NCBI GenBank assembly: GCA_003243445.1
Contig: QFQQ01000019.1
Span: 1-64,000, forward strand
Length of the DNA stretch: 64,000 bases
Source: Citrobacter freundii
GTDB taxonomy: Bacteria > Bacteroidota > Bacteroidia > Chitinophagales > Chitinophagaceae
Reading direction: 5' to 3'
Below, one piece after another: positions 9,101-17,524 of this stretch (positions are counted from its first letter, which is position 1; every line of letters starts with the position of its first letter). The notes under the pieces are model-generated. The model was not told the DNA's origin. It searched no databases and was given only the letters and a program-made list of their open reading frames with translations. The position numbers and the translations under genes were made by a program.

Positions 9101-9279
9101 CATGCCGATGCATCACTGAACCAATTATCAGTCGCTGCATCGGGAAGGTGCTTGGATGAAGGAACGGATGACGGACCATTGAGCGAAGACGAAAGATCCG
9201 GAAGTTTGGGTTGAGTTTGAGATGATACAATAAGAGAAATAAACAGGCTTGCAATGATGAGATAGAATTTTGCTTTCAT
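6160..9279 (-). CDS. FG-GAP repeat protein with T9SS C-terminal sorting domain
   Basis: About 1039 residues from MKAKFYLIIASLFISLIVSS, a clear signal peptide. An upstream in-frame ATG (9381) would bury it. The middle (~280-830) holds repeated FG-GAP/integrin-alpha-like blades with calcium-binding DVNGDG motifs (GDVNGDGFDDVAVSAPS, GDVNGDGRGEIIAGAPT, DVNCDNNADIIVGEP). It is followed by a fibronectin-like module (LEWMAVDEKDLSRYEVERS). The last ~80 residues (NPAYQQISIRLSG to GVYMVTLHDENN) are a type A sorting domain for the type IX secretion system, so the product is expected outside the cell or on its surface. Probable role is adhesion or substrate binding; no catalytic domain was seen. Confidence 0.88.
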   Translation of the reverse strand: MKAKFYLIIASLFISLIVSSQTQPKLPDLSSSLNGPSSVPSSKHLPDAATDNWFSDASAWIKQFEYSFHASEGNAYRTISPTNKVSYMITPGGYTASPMRLDDKEADWKVSFRLKSIGKDHNVFYFGDPQRIDNADNVLTQHFGFANVEYRNDESGLRQNFIVQENPGQRGLLNVTLLLDTRLSARLINRQSLQLSDNDGAKKTRLIYEDLKVWDANHQPLNAYMSLDEKGKELSLVVDDEKAVYPIIIDPLNKSPDWTTSADGLIPALLTNLQLQVQSLYGYTVTGLGDVNGDGFDDVAVSAPSMANVISGSGSLLGVGAVFVYYGSGGGLPAQPNHVLQPTALVGGGLFGLSVTAGDVVGTVGNTQPDIIVGAPLESVTLNFGVPVSGRVGRVYLFDAQVLAGTGTLNMAPTISVTLSTAELSITTIAINSLLGFSVGVAGDVNGDGRGEIIAGAPTYARVSGITNVKTGGAFVYLSGGFTTRISLDPPTGSLLGLSAAIQSIVTALPGGAALWTVAGPLISPLVNGQIEGLLFGYSVENAGLYTNDAISDVIVGAPAGLNLSNLIGSLVLDPSVANALSGQVVGGSAYVFAGTSGSVSTTAAGRLQASANGLLSSAANLFGYSIRGVKDIAGARNGNVLVGAPVSSVLSNVVGGLQLKAGTISVFQKQTAAITSPVLPIQTINSPRQSSILGILNGQALNTSLLFGASMDNLLDVNCDNNADIIVGEPLSTAVPLIGPNVVGGSAYVLLGKPDGTYTPWFAWNLTSVTSPLLGVNATALLGFSVAGGGHTNGAGNPVRSIVGGPANSLDFGAGLLNLGNTAGTLLSFVADNNGIGKAYSFNADLCGVVTLPATLISFKGEKISNKAVGLEWMAVDEKDLSRYEVERSTDGTQFTNIGSVQAKDLQRVTYNYTDVSPAFGNNYYRLKVADDNGKFVYTNTIVVQFNQINPGLMAAVPNPAYQQISIRLSGYQKGEYTLRLYNTAGILFETRKINLRDHQQTEVMNRNRNLVPGVYMVTLHDENNNKLSTVRLIFNEQ

Positions 9280-9606
9280 AATCCAGGATTTAAGGTTAAA
9301 AACAATGGCCTCCCTGGCAAGGAAGATGAAAGAAGGGATATACAATATGTAATCATAAAGGACTAGCCCTAACGCTTTCACTAATCACAGTAATTGGATC
9401 GGTAGCATGAGCCGGCTTTCTGAGGAGAGAGGAATTTAAAATAATGGTGCTATATAGTTGGTTGGAAAAGAGTGAACGTTCATCATAAAAGTATTCTTCT
9501 ATTTTTTTTCTGTATGCCTTTATAAGATCAATTGATGCCCGGATGCGTCCATAATCAAATCGTAGTTTAACGATAAGGCTAAACACCTATAAACGGGGCA
9601 TGTTAG
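9280..9606. other. Intergenic region between divergent genes
   Basis: Separates the FG-GAP gene (minus) from the AraC gene (plus) and must hold both promoters. A short perfect palindrome TGAACGTTCA lies at 9473-9482. Otherwise I see no gene, and no match good enough to the Bacteroidota -33/-7 consensus to mark a promoter. Confidence 0.4.
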
Positions 9607-10677
9607 TTGAGCCTTGCCAATATTGGTATATCTGTTGTACTTAACCTTATTAAATCTTTTCCTGTGCACAAATTACTTACCGCCTTTCAAAAGCTGCGAG
9701 GTACAACCACGCAGACTGATGCGGCCAACTTCTTCAATGAGCTTGCACGCATCTTCAACACTGAGACAGTTAACAACACTATCAGCTTGCCATTAGCTGA
9801 AGGATCTGGCAGTATCAGACTAACCGACACAAACAATGGACTACATCTTATGACGTGGGACATACAGGTATCGGGCGTAAGACAATTCAAGAAGATCCCG
9901 TTGAGACCTGAATCAGGAAAGTTCTTCACGATCATTGCCTCGCTAAGCCCAAAACATTTTCAGATACGAAAGCGTGAGGGAACGTTGTTGCCGGATATCA
10001 TATTTATGTCTGCCGACTATCCCCTTATATATACACTATTGCCCGGCCATAAGATCAAAGCACTGATCATAAACATTTCTGCTGAATGGATCTTCCGTGA
10101 ATTCAGAGATGCAGATCCTGATATCTTATTCCAGGCACATGATCTCTTCTATGAAAAGAAGCCCTTGCTATATACAGAGGAGGCTTCCTTTACAATGCAT
10201 CATAATCTCGAAGACATGCAAGAGCTGATGAGTAAAGGAAGAGGGGATCCTTTTTATGCAAGAACAAAGACACTTTCCATTTTGCATGATATCTTCCGTC
10301 GTCTGCAAAGTGTGCCAGCAGGCGATAAAAAAGATAACAACGAACAGCTACAAACAAAGATGCTTGCTGTAGAAAAAATACTGGATGAATATCTTGATAA
10401 AAACCTGCCTCCTATTAAAGCAATAGCCAAACAGGTTGCGTTAAGTGAATCAACACTCAAGAGAAACTTTAAGAAAGTGTATGGTATCAGTATCTATGAA
10501 TTCTATCTGAAAAAGAAAATGCAACTGGCGAGACATCTGCTGGATCAGCAGCCTATCAGTGTGAAGGAAGTGGCGTATATGTTAGGTTATGAAAAGACCA
10601 GCAACTTTATCACGATGTTTAAAAAGTTCTATGATTTCTCCCCCGGTGCTTTACGGAGAAAATTATCCCTTGAATAA
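9607..10677 (+). CDS. AraC-family transcriptional regulator
   Basis: Up to 356 residues. The C-terminal ~100 residues carry two helix-turn-helix units (IKAIAKQVALSESTLKRNFKKVYG and VKEVAYMLGYEKTSNFITMFKKFYDFSPG), diagnostic of AraC/XylS regulators. The N-terminal ~240 residues are a sensor-like region I do not recognise. The start is uncertain: the frame opens with TTG at 9607 directly after an in-frame stop, and GTG at 9664 (HKLLTAFQKLRG) is a plausible alternative. No ATG occurs before residue ~80. It is divergent from the FG-GAP gene and could regulate it. Confidence 0.85.
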   Translation: MSLANIGISVVLNLIKSFPVHKLLTAFQKLRGTTTQTDAANFFNELARIFNTETVNNTISLPLAEGSGSIRLTDTNNGLHLMTWDIQVSGVRQFKKIPLRPESGKFFTIIASLSPKHFQIRKREGTLLPDIIFMSADYPLIYTLLPGHKIKALIINISAEWIFREFRDADPDILFQAHDLFYEKKPLLYTEEASFTMHHNLEDMQELMSKGRGDPFYARTKTLSILHDIFRRLQSVPAGDKKDNNEQLQTKMLAVEKILDEYLDKNLPPIKAIAKQVALSESTLKRNFKKVYGISIYEFYLKKKMQLARHLLDQQPISVKEVAYMLGYEKTSNFITMFKKFYDFSPGALRRKLSLE

Positions 10678-10709
10678 TCTTTTTGGTGCGTAATGGTTAA
10701 TGTTTCAGC

Positions 10710-10735
10710 TAGCCCATGATCTCCATCATGGGCTA
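10710..10735 (+). terminator. Terminator after the AraC gene
   Basis: TAGCCCATGAT and ATCATGGGCTA form an 11-bp perfect stem with a 4-nt loop, followed by TTTTATAA. It lies 33 nt past the AraC stop. Confidence 0.8.
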
Positions 10736-10949
10736 TTTTATAATCCTAAACGGTACATGTATACCGAAACCAGTGTAATTCCCGCCGGAAAACTCCGTAC
10801 CCGTATTGGTGTAGTAAAAAAGCGACAACTGTAGACGGATTTCCCGTTATTGAAAAAGTGTGGTAAAATTTCTTCGCACAATCGTGTTAATGCCTTATTT
10901 ATTAGCAGTAAAATATATAATAATAAAGATCAATCTTTCTCGCTCCGGA

Positions 10950-11867
10950 TCAATCCAGTTCATAAATATTTTTAGCGACCCGAAAAGTATTGCAATGTGC
11001 CTCAGTGATAACCCTTATATCTGCTGAATATCCACCACCCATTGCGGTCACACAGGGCACACCCGCGTTACGAAGTGTTGTATAAACAAACCGGTCACGC
11101 TCCATACATCCTTCCATGCTCACCTTGAGCTTGCCAAACTTATCCGAAGCCAGAATATCCACTCCTGAAAGATAAAAAGCAAACTGAGGCCTGACTTGTT
11201 CAAGCAGTCGCGGCAAGGCAGATCTCAGGTGCCCCAGGTATTCTTCGTCCGTTGTGCCGTCGGCAAGGCCAATATCCAGGTTACTTGTTTCTTTATGAAA
11301 CGGATAGTTGTGCGCCCCATGCATGCTGAAGGTGAATACGCGCGGTTCCCCATTGAAGATGCTGGCAGTGCCATTGCCCTGGTGCACATCAAGGTCAATT
11401 ATGAGTATCCGCTCCGCAAGTTTATGATGCAAAAGGTAATTGGCTGCTATGGCAAAATCATTTAACAGGCAGAATCCCTCTCCCCTGTCGGCAAATGCAT
11501 GATGCGTGCCGCCAGCCACATTCAGGGCCACGCCTGCACGGAAGGCAGCATGACAGCAATCGATCGTTCCCTGAGTGATCACCCATTCACGCTGCGTGAA
11601 TGCAGGTGACTGCGGAAAACCGATATGCCGCTGTTCTTTCGCCGTCAGCTTCTGGAATTTGAGTTTATCTGCATATTCCCGCGTATGCGTCCATAACACG
11701 ATCTCATCGTCGCAGGGTTGTGGCGCAATAAGATTTGCAGCGGTAATAGTGCCTTCATGTAAAAGCTGCCCCGGGATCAATTCATATTTCAGCATCGGGA
11801 AACGGTGACCTTCCGGTAAAGGGTGAGCATAGATCGGATCAAACGCAATGTGAAGAAACGCGGACAT
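10950..11867 (-). CDS. Histone deacetylase-family hydrolase (acetoin utilization/acetylpolyamine type)
   Basis: A 305-residue arginase/deacetylase-fold protein. The zinc and charge-relay motifs are visible: GGTHHAFADRGEGFCLLNDFA (~125-145) and LIIDLDVHQGNGTASIF (~170-187), with a late GGGYS. Bacterial members remove acetyl groups from acetoin-related compounds, polyamines or proteins; the substrate cannot be told from sequence. Length fits the family. It is encoded alone, with GH3 upstream on the same strand across a 311-nt gap carrying a terminator. Confidence 0.88.
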   Translation of the reverse strand: MSAFLHIAFDPIYAHPLPEGHRFPMLKYELIPGQLLHEGTITAANLIAPQPCDDEIVLWTHTREYADKLKFQKLTAKEQRHIGFPQSPAFTQREWVITQGTIDCCHAAFRAGVALNVAGGTHHAFADRGEGFCLLNDFAIAANYLLHHKLAERILIIDLDVHQGNGTASIFNGEPRVFTFSMHGAHNYPFHKETSNLDIGLADGTTDEEYLGHLRSALPRLLEQVRPQFAFYLSGVDILASDKFGKLKVSMEGCMERDRFVYTTLRNAGVPCVTAMGGGYSADIRVITEAHCNTFRVAKNIYELD

Positions 11868-12041
11868 ATTACAAATATCCGCCTAATTTATTAAAATACT
11901 TAAGCTTAGCAGAACAAGGGATCTTGAACACGGGTAGTTTGAATAAGGGCAAATACGAATGCTCAAGGAGGGATTTGCTATTTCACAGACGGGAGGGATA
12001 TTGTAGGTTTGATGGACATAGTTGTGTCTCGTATAAGTTTT

Positions 12042-12074
12042 AAAGAGGTCGGTCCATGAGGACCGGCCTTTTTA
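12042..12074. terminator. Bidirectional-looking terminator downstream of GH3
   Basis: AAAGAGGTCGGTCC and GGACCGGCCTTTTT pair around ATGA, with A-runs on one side and T-runs on the other. It is placed ~105 nt past the GH3 stop on the minus strand. Confidence 0.7.
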
Positions 12075-12078
12075 AGTA

Positions 12079-12123
12079 TTCGAATGGCGTAAAGCTCCCG
12101 CCGGCGGAGGAACCTTACGCCAG
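12079..12123. repeat. Collapsed (mini) class C repeat: both ends, no interior
   Basis: Left end ATTCGAATGGCGTAAAGCTC is nearly identical to the left end of the ~225-bp copy at 28470. Right end GGAACCTTACGCCAG is nearly identical to the right end of that copy. The two ends are joined through a short CCGCCGGCGGA centre, so the interior is missing. Confidence 0.75.
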
Positions 12124-12178
12124 ACATATTTGTCGGCATACAGTAGGTTAATGACTTTAAGCTTTGCTACAGTTAAAC

Positions 12179-14401
12179 TTATTTCAACTCGATCACCTGC
12201 TTCAATTGTATCCTATCCGAACTACCACCTATCATGATCTCAAATTCCCCCGGCTCCGCATCCCATTTCAGATCAGCATTATAAAACGCCAGCTTTTCTT
12301 TATCAATTATAAACTGGATCGTTTTAGATTCACCCGGCTGCAGGGTCACTTTTTCAAACCCTTTCAGTTCCTTCACCGGGCGTGCAACTGATGCCACTTT
12401 ATCCCATATATATAATTGCACGACTTCTGCGCCGGCAACTTTACCCGTGTTTGACAAACGGAATTTTACTGTTACCGTCTCATTCTTTTGTAATGATGTT
12501 TTATCCAGTTCAAGCCCTGTATAAGTAAATGTTGTATAGCTTAATCCATAACCAAATGCAAACCTTGGCAGGTTTGATTCATCGATATAAGCAGACCGGT
12601 AATGAATATTCTTTGGATCCTTCACCGGTCTTCCTGTACTGTAATAATTATAGAACACCGGGATCTGCCCAACGGAGCGGGGAAAACTGATCGGCAATTT
12701 GCCGGAAGGGTTGTAATCACCATATAACACATCGGCAATTGCATTACCCGCTTCCGTTCCCAGCCACCATGTATACAGGATGGCATCTGCATTATCCGCA
12801 ATCGCATCAAAGATCATCGGGCGGCCGGCCATTACCAGTGCTACAACAGGTTTGCCTGTTGCTTTGATTGCCGTGAAGAGTTCTTCCTGTTTTCCGGGGA
12901 TGTGAATATCAGCCCTGGATTTTGCTTCACCCGTCATGTCCCCGCTTTCACCAGTTGCAAATACAACAAGATCTGCCTGTTTTGCAGCCGCAATAGCCTG
13001 GGCAAAACCTTTCGTTGAATTTCCTGTGATATCACATCCCTGCGCATAAATGAATTTCGTCTGAGCGCCCGCTCTTTTCTGCAAGCCATCCCAAACGCTT
13101 ACTACAGCCGCTGTATCATTTGGATAAACAACCCAGCTGCCCAGCATATCTTTTTTTGATCTGCCCAGCGGACCGATCACGGCAATGGTATTGTATTTAT
13201 TGTTGAGCGGAAGGATCGATTTTTCATTTTTCAACAATACAATTGATTTTGCCGCGGCTGCGCGTGCAAAAGCAATATGGCTTTTATCTGCGAGTACCTG
13301 TTTCTCTCTTTGTTCGCTGGAGAACCGGTAAGGATCATCAAAAAGACCGAGCTCAAACTTCTTGCGCAGGATACGCTTTACCGCATCATCGATCAATGCT
13401 ATATCAACTTTGCCATCTTTGATCAGTTGCGGAAGGCTATGGCGGTATGCATTGCTCTCCATATCCATATCGCTTCCTGCGATGATCGCTTTAAGCGCTG
13501 CTTCCTGCGGATCTTTTGCATAGCCCCATGGCACCATCTCTCCGATGGAATTCCAGTCGCTTACCACAAACCCTTTGAAATCCCATTTGCCTTTTAATAT
13601 CTCCCGTTGCAGATAAGTGCTTGCTGTCGCAGGCACGCCGTTCAGCGTATTAAATGAATTCATGAACGTAGCAGCACCTGCATCCACGGCGGCTTTGAAA
13701 GGCGGAAGATATGTTTCCCAAAGCTGACGGTTGCTCATGTCAACCGCATTGTAGTCTCTTCCACCCATCGCTGCACCATAAGCGGCAAAGTGTTTTGCGC
13801 AGGCCATGATCGCATCCAGTGCGCCAAGTGCATCACCCTGGAAACCTTTTACCCTGGCAATGGCGATCTGTGAACCAAGATATGCATCTTCACCGGCTCC
13901 TTCCATTACGCGGCCCCAGCGCGGATCACGTGCAACATCCACCATTGGAGCAAACGTCCAGTGAAGACCCGCCGCAGCAGCTTCCTTTGCTGCGATATGA
14001 GCAGTACCACGGATCGCTTCAAGATCCCATGAAGCAGCTTCTCCCAGCGGCACGGGGAATACGGTCTGATAGCCATGTATCACATCCTGCCCGAATAACA
14101 ACGGGATCTTCAAACGCGATTGCATCGCCGCTGCCTGTATCTCACGTGTATCTTTCGCGCCTTTCACATTCAGCATACTCCCGACCCAACCGGTTTTGAT
14201 ATCATTCAACTGGTTTGTCTTTTTATCACTCGCAGGGCCTGTCACTTCGCGGCCCGAATACTGATTCAACTGCCCGATCTTTTCTTCAAGCGTCATCAGC
14301 CTGATCAGCGAATCAACCCGCTGATCGATCCTGGACGATTGCGCGAAGGCGAATAGAGGAAAAGAGAAAAGGGAGAGACAGTAAAGTTTGTAACGGTTCA
14401 T
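12179..14401 (-). CDS. bglX: Glycoside hydrolase family 3 beta-glucosidase (BglX-like)
   Basis: A 740-residue secreted enzyme. Signal peptide MNRYKLYCLSLFSFPLFAFA at 1-20. The GH3 N-terminal barrel has the substrate loop KHFAAYGA (~204) and nucleophile Asp282 in GFVVSDWNS. The GH3 C-terminal domain (~370-600, AVIGPLGRSKKDMLGSW, ATGESGDMTGEA) and a fibronectin III-like domain (RPVKELKGFEKVTLQPGES) complete the BglX layout. It removes terminal beta-linked glucose from oligosaccharides, probably in the periplasm. It lies 212 nt downstream of a GH2 gene on the same strand, with a 9-nt-period hairpin filling the gap, so the two are likely co-transcribed. Family is sure; substrate is inferred. Confidence 0.92.
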   Translation of the reverse strand: MNRYKLYCLSLFSFPLFAFAQSSRIDQRVDSLIRLMTLEEKIGQLNQYSGREVTGPASDKKTNQLNDIKTGWVGSMLNVKGAKDTREIQAAAMQSRLKIPLLFGQDVIHGYQTVFPVPLGEAASWDLEAIRGTAHIAAKEAAAAGLHWTFAPMVDVARDPRWGRVMEGAGEDAYLGSQIAIARVKGFQGDALGALDAIMACAKHFAAYGAAMGGRDYNAVDMSNRQLWETYLPPFKAAVDAGAATFMNSFNTLNGVPATASTYLQREILKGKWDFKGFVVSDWNSIGEMVPWGYAKDPQEAALKAIIAGSDMDMESNAYRHSLPQLIKDGKVDIALIDDAVKRILRKKFELGLFDDPYRFSSEQREKQVLADKSHIAFARAAAAKSIVLLKNEKSILPLNNKYNTIAVIGPLGRSKKDMLGSWVVYPNDTAAVVSVWDGLQKRAGAQTKFIYAQGCDITGNSTKGFAQAIAAAKQADLVVFATGESGDMTGEAKSRADIHIPGKQEELFTAIKATGKPVVALVMAGRPMIFDAIADNADAILYTWWLGTEAGNAIADVLYGDYNPSGKLPISFPRSVGQIPVFYNYYSTGRPVKDPKNIHYRSAYIDESNLPRFAFGYGLSYTTFTYTGLELDKTSLQKNETVTVKFRLSNTGKVAGAEVVQLYIWDKVASVARPVKELKGFEKVTLQPGESKTIQFIIDKEKLAFYNADLKWDAEPGEFEIMIGGSSDRIQLKQVIELK

Positions 14402-14420
14402 TATGTAAGAGATTTAAGAC

Positions 14421-14613
14421 GTTCCACAGGTTCCAGGGGTTCCAGAGGTTCCAGGGGTTCCAGAGGTTCCAGGGGTTCCAGGGGTTCCAGGGGTTCCAGG
14501 GGTTCCAGGGGTTCCAGAGGTTTCAGAAGTTTCAGAAGTTTGGGAGGCCCGGAGATTCAGTTTGCGCCAGCAACCTTTGAAACCTCTGGAACCTTTGGAA
14601 CTTCTGGAACCTT
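14421..14613. repeat. Class B palindrome with 9-nt tandem repeat arms
   Basis: The left array, 14421-14546, is fourteen 9-nt units (GTTCCAGGG/GTTCCAGAG, decaying to GTTTCAGAA). The right arm, 14571-14611, is four to five complementary units (CCTTTGGAA, CTTCTGGAA, CCTCTGGAA). It fills the gap between the GH2 stop and the GH3 start. Both genes run on the minus strand, so the transcript would contain a long hairpin directly before the GH3 start codon. Related copies lie at 36888-36990 and 59898-60063. Confidence 0.9.
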
Positions 14614-16434
14614 TTATTTGTACTTGTTTTGCATTTCACCATAAAACGCCTTCAGCACAAAAAAAGCTTTTTTCTTTTTTCCGGTTTCCGAGATCAGTCC
14701 TTTTCTATTCCAGAAATCCTGGTAATAGGGATGCTGGCGGCGGGGTGAGCGGAAATCGGTGAGGATCCACGGTGTCATACCACGAAGCCCGGAAATAGCC
14801 GTGAGCAATGTTACCTGGTTTTTATATAACAGCTCCTGGTATTCCTCACTCCAGCGTGTTTCTGCATCCGCATGAAAGCCGCCTAATGCGTCAGCACCAA
14901 ACTCCGTGATCACTACCGGTTTATTATAACCGATTTTGAATTTATAATTCAACATATCAGTTGAGTTGCTCCAATACCAGCCCGCATATTCATTGAAGCT
15001 GACCAGGTCTATCTTTTCACCCAATGGATCATTCACGATCACATCATTTCCTTCTCGATGTACCTCCAGCGCGGCAGCAACCAGGCGCGTGTCATCAAGC
15101 GAACGCGCTTTGGCCGCCAGTTTACCCATGAATACATGACGTGGTTCACTTAAAGGCGTTTCATTGCCGATGGACCAGACGATCACACTGGAACGATTTT
15201 TATCCCGCGTGATAAGGTCCGACAATTGTTTCTCTGCATTTTTATACGTATCCTGATTTTCCCAGGAGATCGTCCAGTATACAGGCACTTCGCCCCATAC
15301 AAGCAAACCCATTTCATCTGCCAGGCGTATCATTTCTTCGCTGTGCGGATAATGTGCTAACCGGACATAATTACAATTCAGTTCTTTCGCCCATTGCAGC
15401 ATCATGCGCATATCACCCTGCCCGCGAAGACGGCCGGGAATAAGCGGATTTTCGTCATGTAAAGAAATACCGCGAAGAAAAACAGGCTTACCATTCAATA
15501 AGATATCCTGCCCTTTTGTTTCGATCGTACGGAAGCCGACCTGGTCCGTTACTTTATCAGTTGTACCATTGATCTCCACCGTATAAAGTTTCGGGTTTTC
15601 CGGCGACCAGTAGTTTAGCTTTTTAACAGGTATACTGATCATTGCACGGCCCGAATTATCAGTGGTAATATTTTGCATAATACCAGCTTCAGGGATATTG
15701 ATCGCTATTTTTTGTGAAAGCTGTTCACCGGCCAGTTGTACATAACCTTCGATCCTGTTAAGACTTCCTTTTGCCAATTGAATTTTATAATCTGCAATAT
15801 ATGTGGAAGGCAGTTCAGCCAGCATCACATCGCGGGTGATGCCACCGTAGTTCCACCAGTCTGTGTTAACGGTGGGTATTTCGTCCTGTTTGCGCGTGTT
15901 GTCCGCTTTTACTACAATAAAATTTTCTCCTTTATTCAACTTACCCGTCACCTCGAACTGAAATGGAGTGAAGCCGCCCTTATGCATACCCAGTTTTTTA
16001 CCATTCAGGTAAACGTGTGCTTCATAATTAACTGCACCGAAGTATAGAAAATATTTCTTTCCATCCAAAGGGTCGGCATTGAATTTCTGACGGAACCAAA
16101 CGGTACCCTCATAAAATTCAAGCTTTGGATTTTGTGAATTCCAGTCGCCCGGGATTTTCATGGTGGAAGAAAGATCAAAATTGTATTCGATCAGTTCTCC
16201 TTTGTCTGTTTGTTTGCGGTCATCAAAAAAACCTCCGGTACCCGTTGGCGATTGATCATGTGGTGTATGACGATAATCATAATATCCCATTTCGTAGGGA
16301 TCGATGATATAATTCCATCTTCCGTCAAGACTGACTGTTTTCCGGCCATAGATATTTTGTAAAAATGATTCCTGTGCGTGGAGGCAAAACGAAATAATGA
16401 ATACACAGACTACAGAAAGCAAGCGGATCATCAT
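14614..16434 (-). CDS. Glycoside hydrolase family 2 beta-glucuronidase/galactosidase-like enzyme
   Basis: A 606-residue exported enzyme with a signal peptide at ~1-20. The order is sugar-binding jelly-roll (~30-210), Ig-like domain (~215-310), and a TIM barrel with acid/base Glu425 in WSIGNETP and nucleophile Glu511 in ITEFGADA. The size and the arrangement NVRLAHYPHSEE-like (here NYVRLAHYPHS) are closer to beta-glucuronidases than to large LacZ proteins. It is upstream of the GH3 gene, and together they suggest stepwise trimming of a plant or microbial oligosaccharide. No SusC/SusD pair is adjacent. Substrate unknown. Confidence 0.9.
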   Translation of the reverse strand: MMIRLLSVVCVFIISFCLHAQESFLQNIYGRKTVSLDGRWNYIIDPYEMGYYDYRHTPHDQSPTGTGGFFDDRKQTDKGELIEYNFDLSSTMKIPGDWNSQNPKLEFYEGTVWFRQKFNADPLDGKKYFLYFGAVNYEAHVYLNGKKLGMHKGGFTPFQFEVTGKLNKGENFIVVKADNTRKQDEIPTVNTDWWNYGGITRDVMLAELPSTYIADYKIQLAKGSLNRIEGYVQLAGEQLSQKIAINIPEAGIMQNITTDNSGRAMISIPVKKLNYWSPENPKLYTVEINGTTDKVTDQVGFRTIETKGQDILLNGKPVFLRGISLHDENPLIPGRLRGQGDMRMMLQWAKELNCNYVRLAHYPHSEEMIRLADEMGLLVWGEVPVYWTISWENQDTYKNAEKQLSDLITRDKNRSSVIVWSIGNETPLSEPRHVFMGKLAAKARSLDDTRLVAAALEVHREGNDVIVNDPLGEKIDLVSFNEYAGWYWSNSTDMLNYKFKIGYNKPVVITEFGADALGGFHADAETRWSEEYQELLYKNQVTLLTAISGLRGMTPWILTDFRSPRRQHPYYQDFWNRKGLISETGKKKKAFFVLKAFYGEMQNKYK

Positions 16435-16747
16435 AATGGATGTATATGACAGATAATTGGTTAAACAAACAGCCTGACGCGGAAAGATACATTAGAAATA
16501 CGAGAGAGTGTAACCACTACACAATGAGAATCCGAAATCGTTTCCGGTAGTTCCAACTGAAGATCCTTTATCACGGTTATTCACGCAGATCATTGCTTTG
16601 ATCCGGCGTCCGGGCTTTTGACTTTTGCTCTCCTCCCACTCAATAAAACCCCATACCCGCTAAATGGTATTGGCGTCCATGCCGGGAAAGCAGAAATTTG
16701 GGTGAGCGTTAACAGGTTCCTATCACTGATCGCATTAATATTGAGCT
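16435..16747. other. Intergenic region, nothing recognised
   Basis: Lies between the divergent GH2 gene and the small plus-strand gene at 16748. I see no open frame, repeat or hairpin worth marking. It must contain the promoters for both directions. Confidence 0.4.
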
Positions 16748-17002
16748 ATGCTTGAAAAGTACCAAACCCTTCAGACCATTTATGAACTGGTCAGGAAAGA
16801 TGATCAGCCCGTATTAAGTATAGTGAATCCACGGGAAATTATTCTACGCCTGGACTTTGGATGGGATGTGATAGTCACACACCTCTACGAATTAAAACAG
16901 GAAGGGCTGGTCGATATCGTTCAATTGAATATCGCACAGATTTCCCTCACAGGCAAAGGACTGGAACATGCAATAACGTCAGGGTCAAGTGCCGCCGCTT
17001 AA
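16748..17002 (+). CDS. Small hypothetical protein, winged-helix-like
   Basis: 84 residues: MLEKYQTLQTIYELVRKDD, then a helix-rich stretch and DVIVTHLYELKQEGLVDIV followed by QISLTGKGLEHA. The pattern of a helix, a recognition-like helix (VIVTHLYELKQEGLV) and a beta wing ending in LTGKG is typical of small winged-helix DNA-binding proteins. No family could be named. The class D/class A repeat complex starts directly after its stop. Confidence 0.6.
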   Translation: MLEKYQTLQTIYELVRKDDQPVLSIVNPREIILRLDFGWDVIVTHLYELKQEGLVDIVQLNIAQISLTGKGLEHAITSGSSAAA

Positions 17003-17524
17003 TTAACCCAACTTGCTGGTAATATCCCAAGCAGTTCGATGGCCGATGACCGATGGCTGATGGCCGGTTTCCTCTCTTTTGGCTCAAGGTCTTTCATCTT
17101 GTCGACCATTTCATCGCTCTATTTTCGTTTGGTTAACTTCCGTCATGCATTGATATTTTTACACATTAACTGAAGACAAGGTTGCTTTCTTCAGACTTCC
17201 TTACCGTCTTACCGGTTTAATTTTTAACGAAGGCGGGAAGACGGTAAGAACGAACAAAGCAGTAGCTTACTAACCCAACTTGCTAGTTATTACCCTACAG
17301 TCGTTCGTTGACCGATGGCTGATGGCTGGCTTCCTCCCTTTTAGCTGAAGGTCCTTCATCTTATCGAACATTTCATCGCTCTATTACCGGGGATATCCCT
17401 TCCATGGCGTTAAGTCGGCCATCGGTCATCGGCTATCGAACCGCTTTGACGCTATAACTAGCAAGTTGGGTTAATTATTTCTGGCCCCGTCCGAGTATGG
17501 CATAATTTTTTTACCCCCTATTCC
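17003..17524. repeat. Composite repeat: direct ~120-bp repeats, heptamer arms and class D motifs
   Basis: Two imperfect direct repeats (about 17004-17124 and 17272-17386) each run from AACCCAACTTGCTxGT through a GATGGCTGATGGC heptamer tract to TTTCATCGCTCTATT. A complementary heptamer arm (GGCCATCGGTCATCGGC) at 17415-17442 and an inverted class D motif (AACTAGCAAGTTGGGTTAA) at 17456-17476 close the structure. A further dyad (CTTACCGTCTT/AAGACGGTAAG) lies at 17204-17248. No open frame of note lies inside. Confidence 0.8.

Larger units (their letters stand above)
11868..12178. other. Intergenic region with terminator and collapsed class C repeat
   Basis: Between the GH3 stop and the deacetylase start, both on the minus strand. 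It holds a hairpin terminator at 12042-12074 and the mini class C element at 12079-12123. The 170 nt nearest the deacetylase must contain its promoter, but none is clear. Confidence 0.5.

Noticed and set aside
14421..14613. Open frames encoding repeats of the type PLKPLEPLEL in the class B palindromes
   Set aside because: They arise because a 9-nt unit is three codons. The frames are short, present on both strands, lack a start context and have no family similarity.
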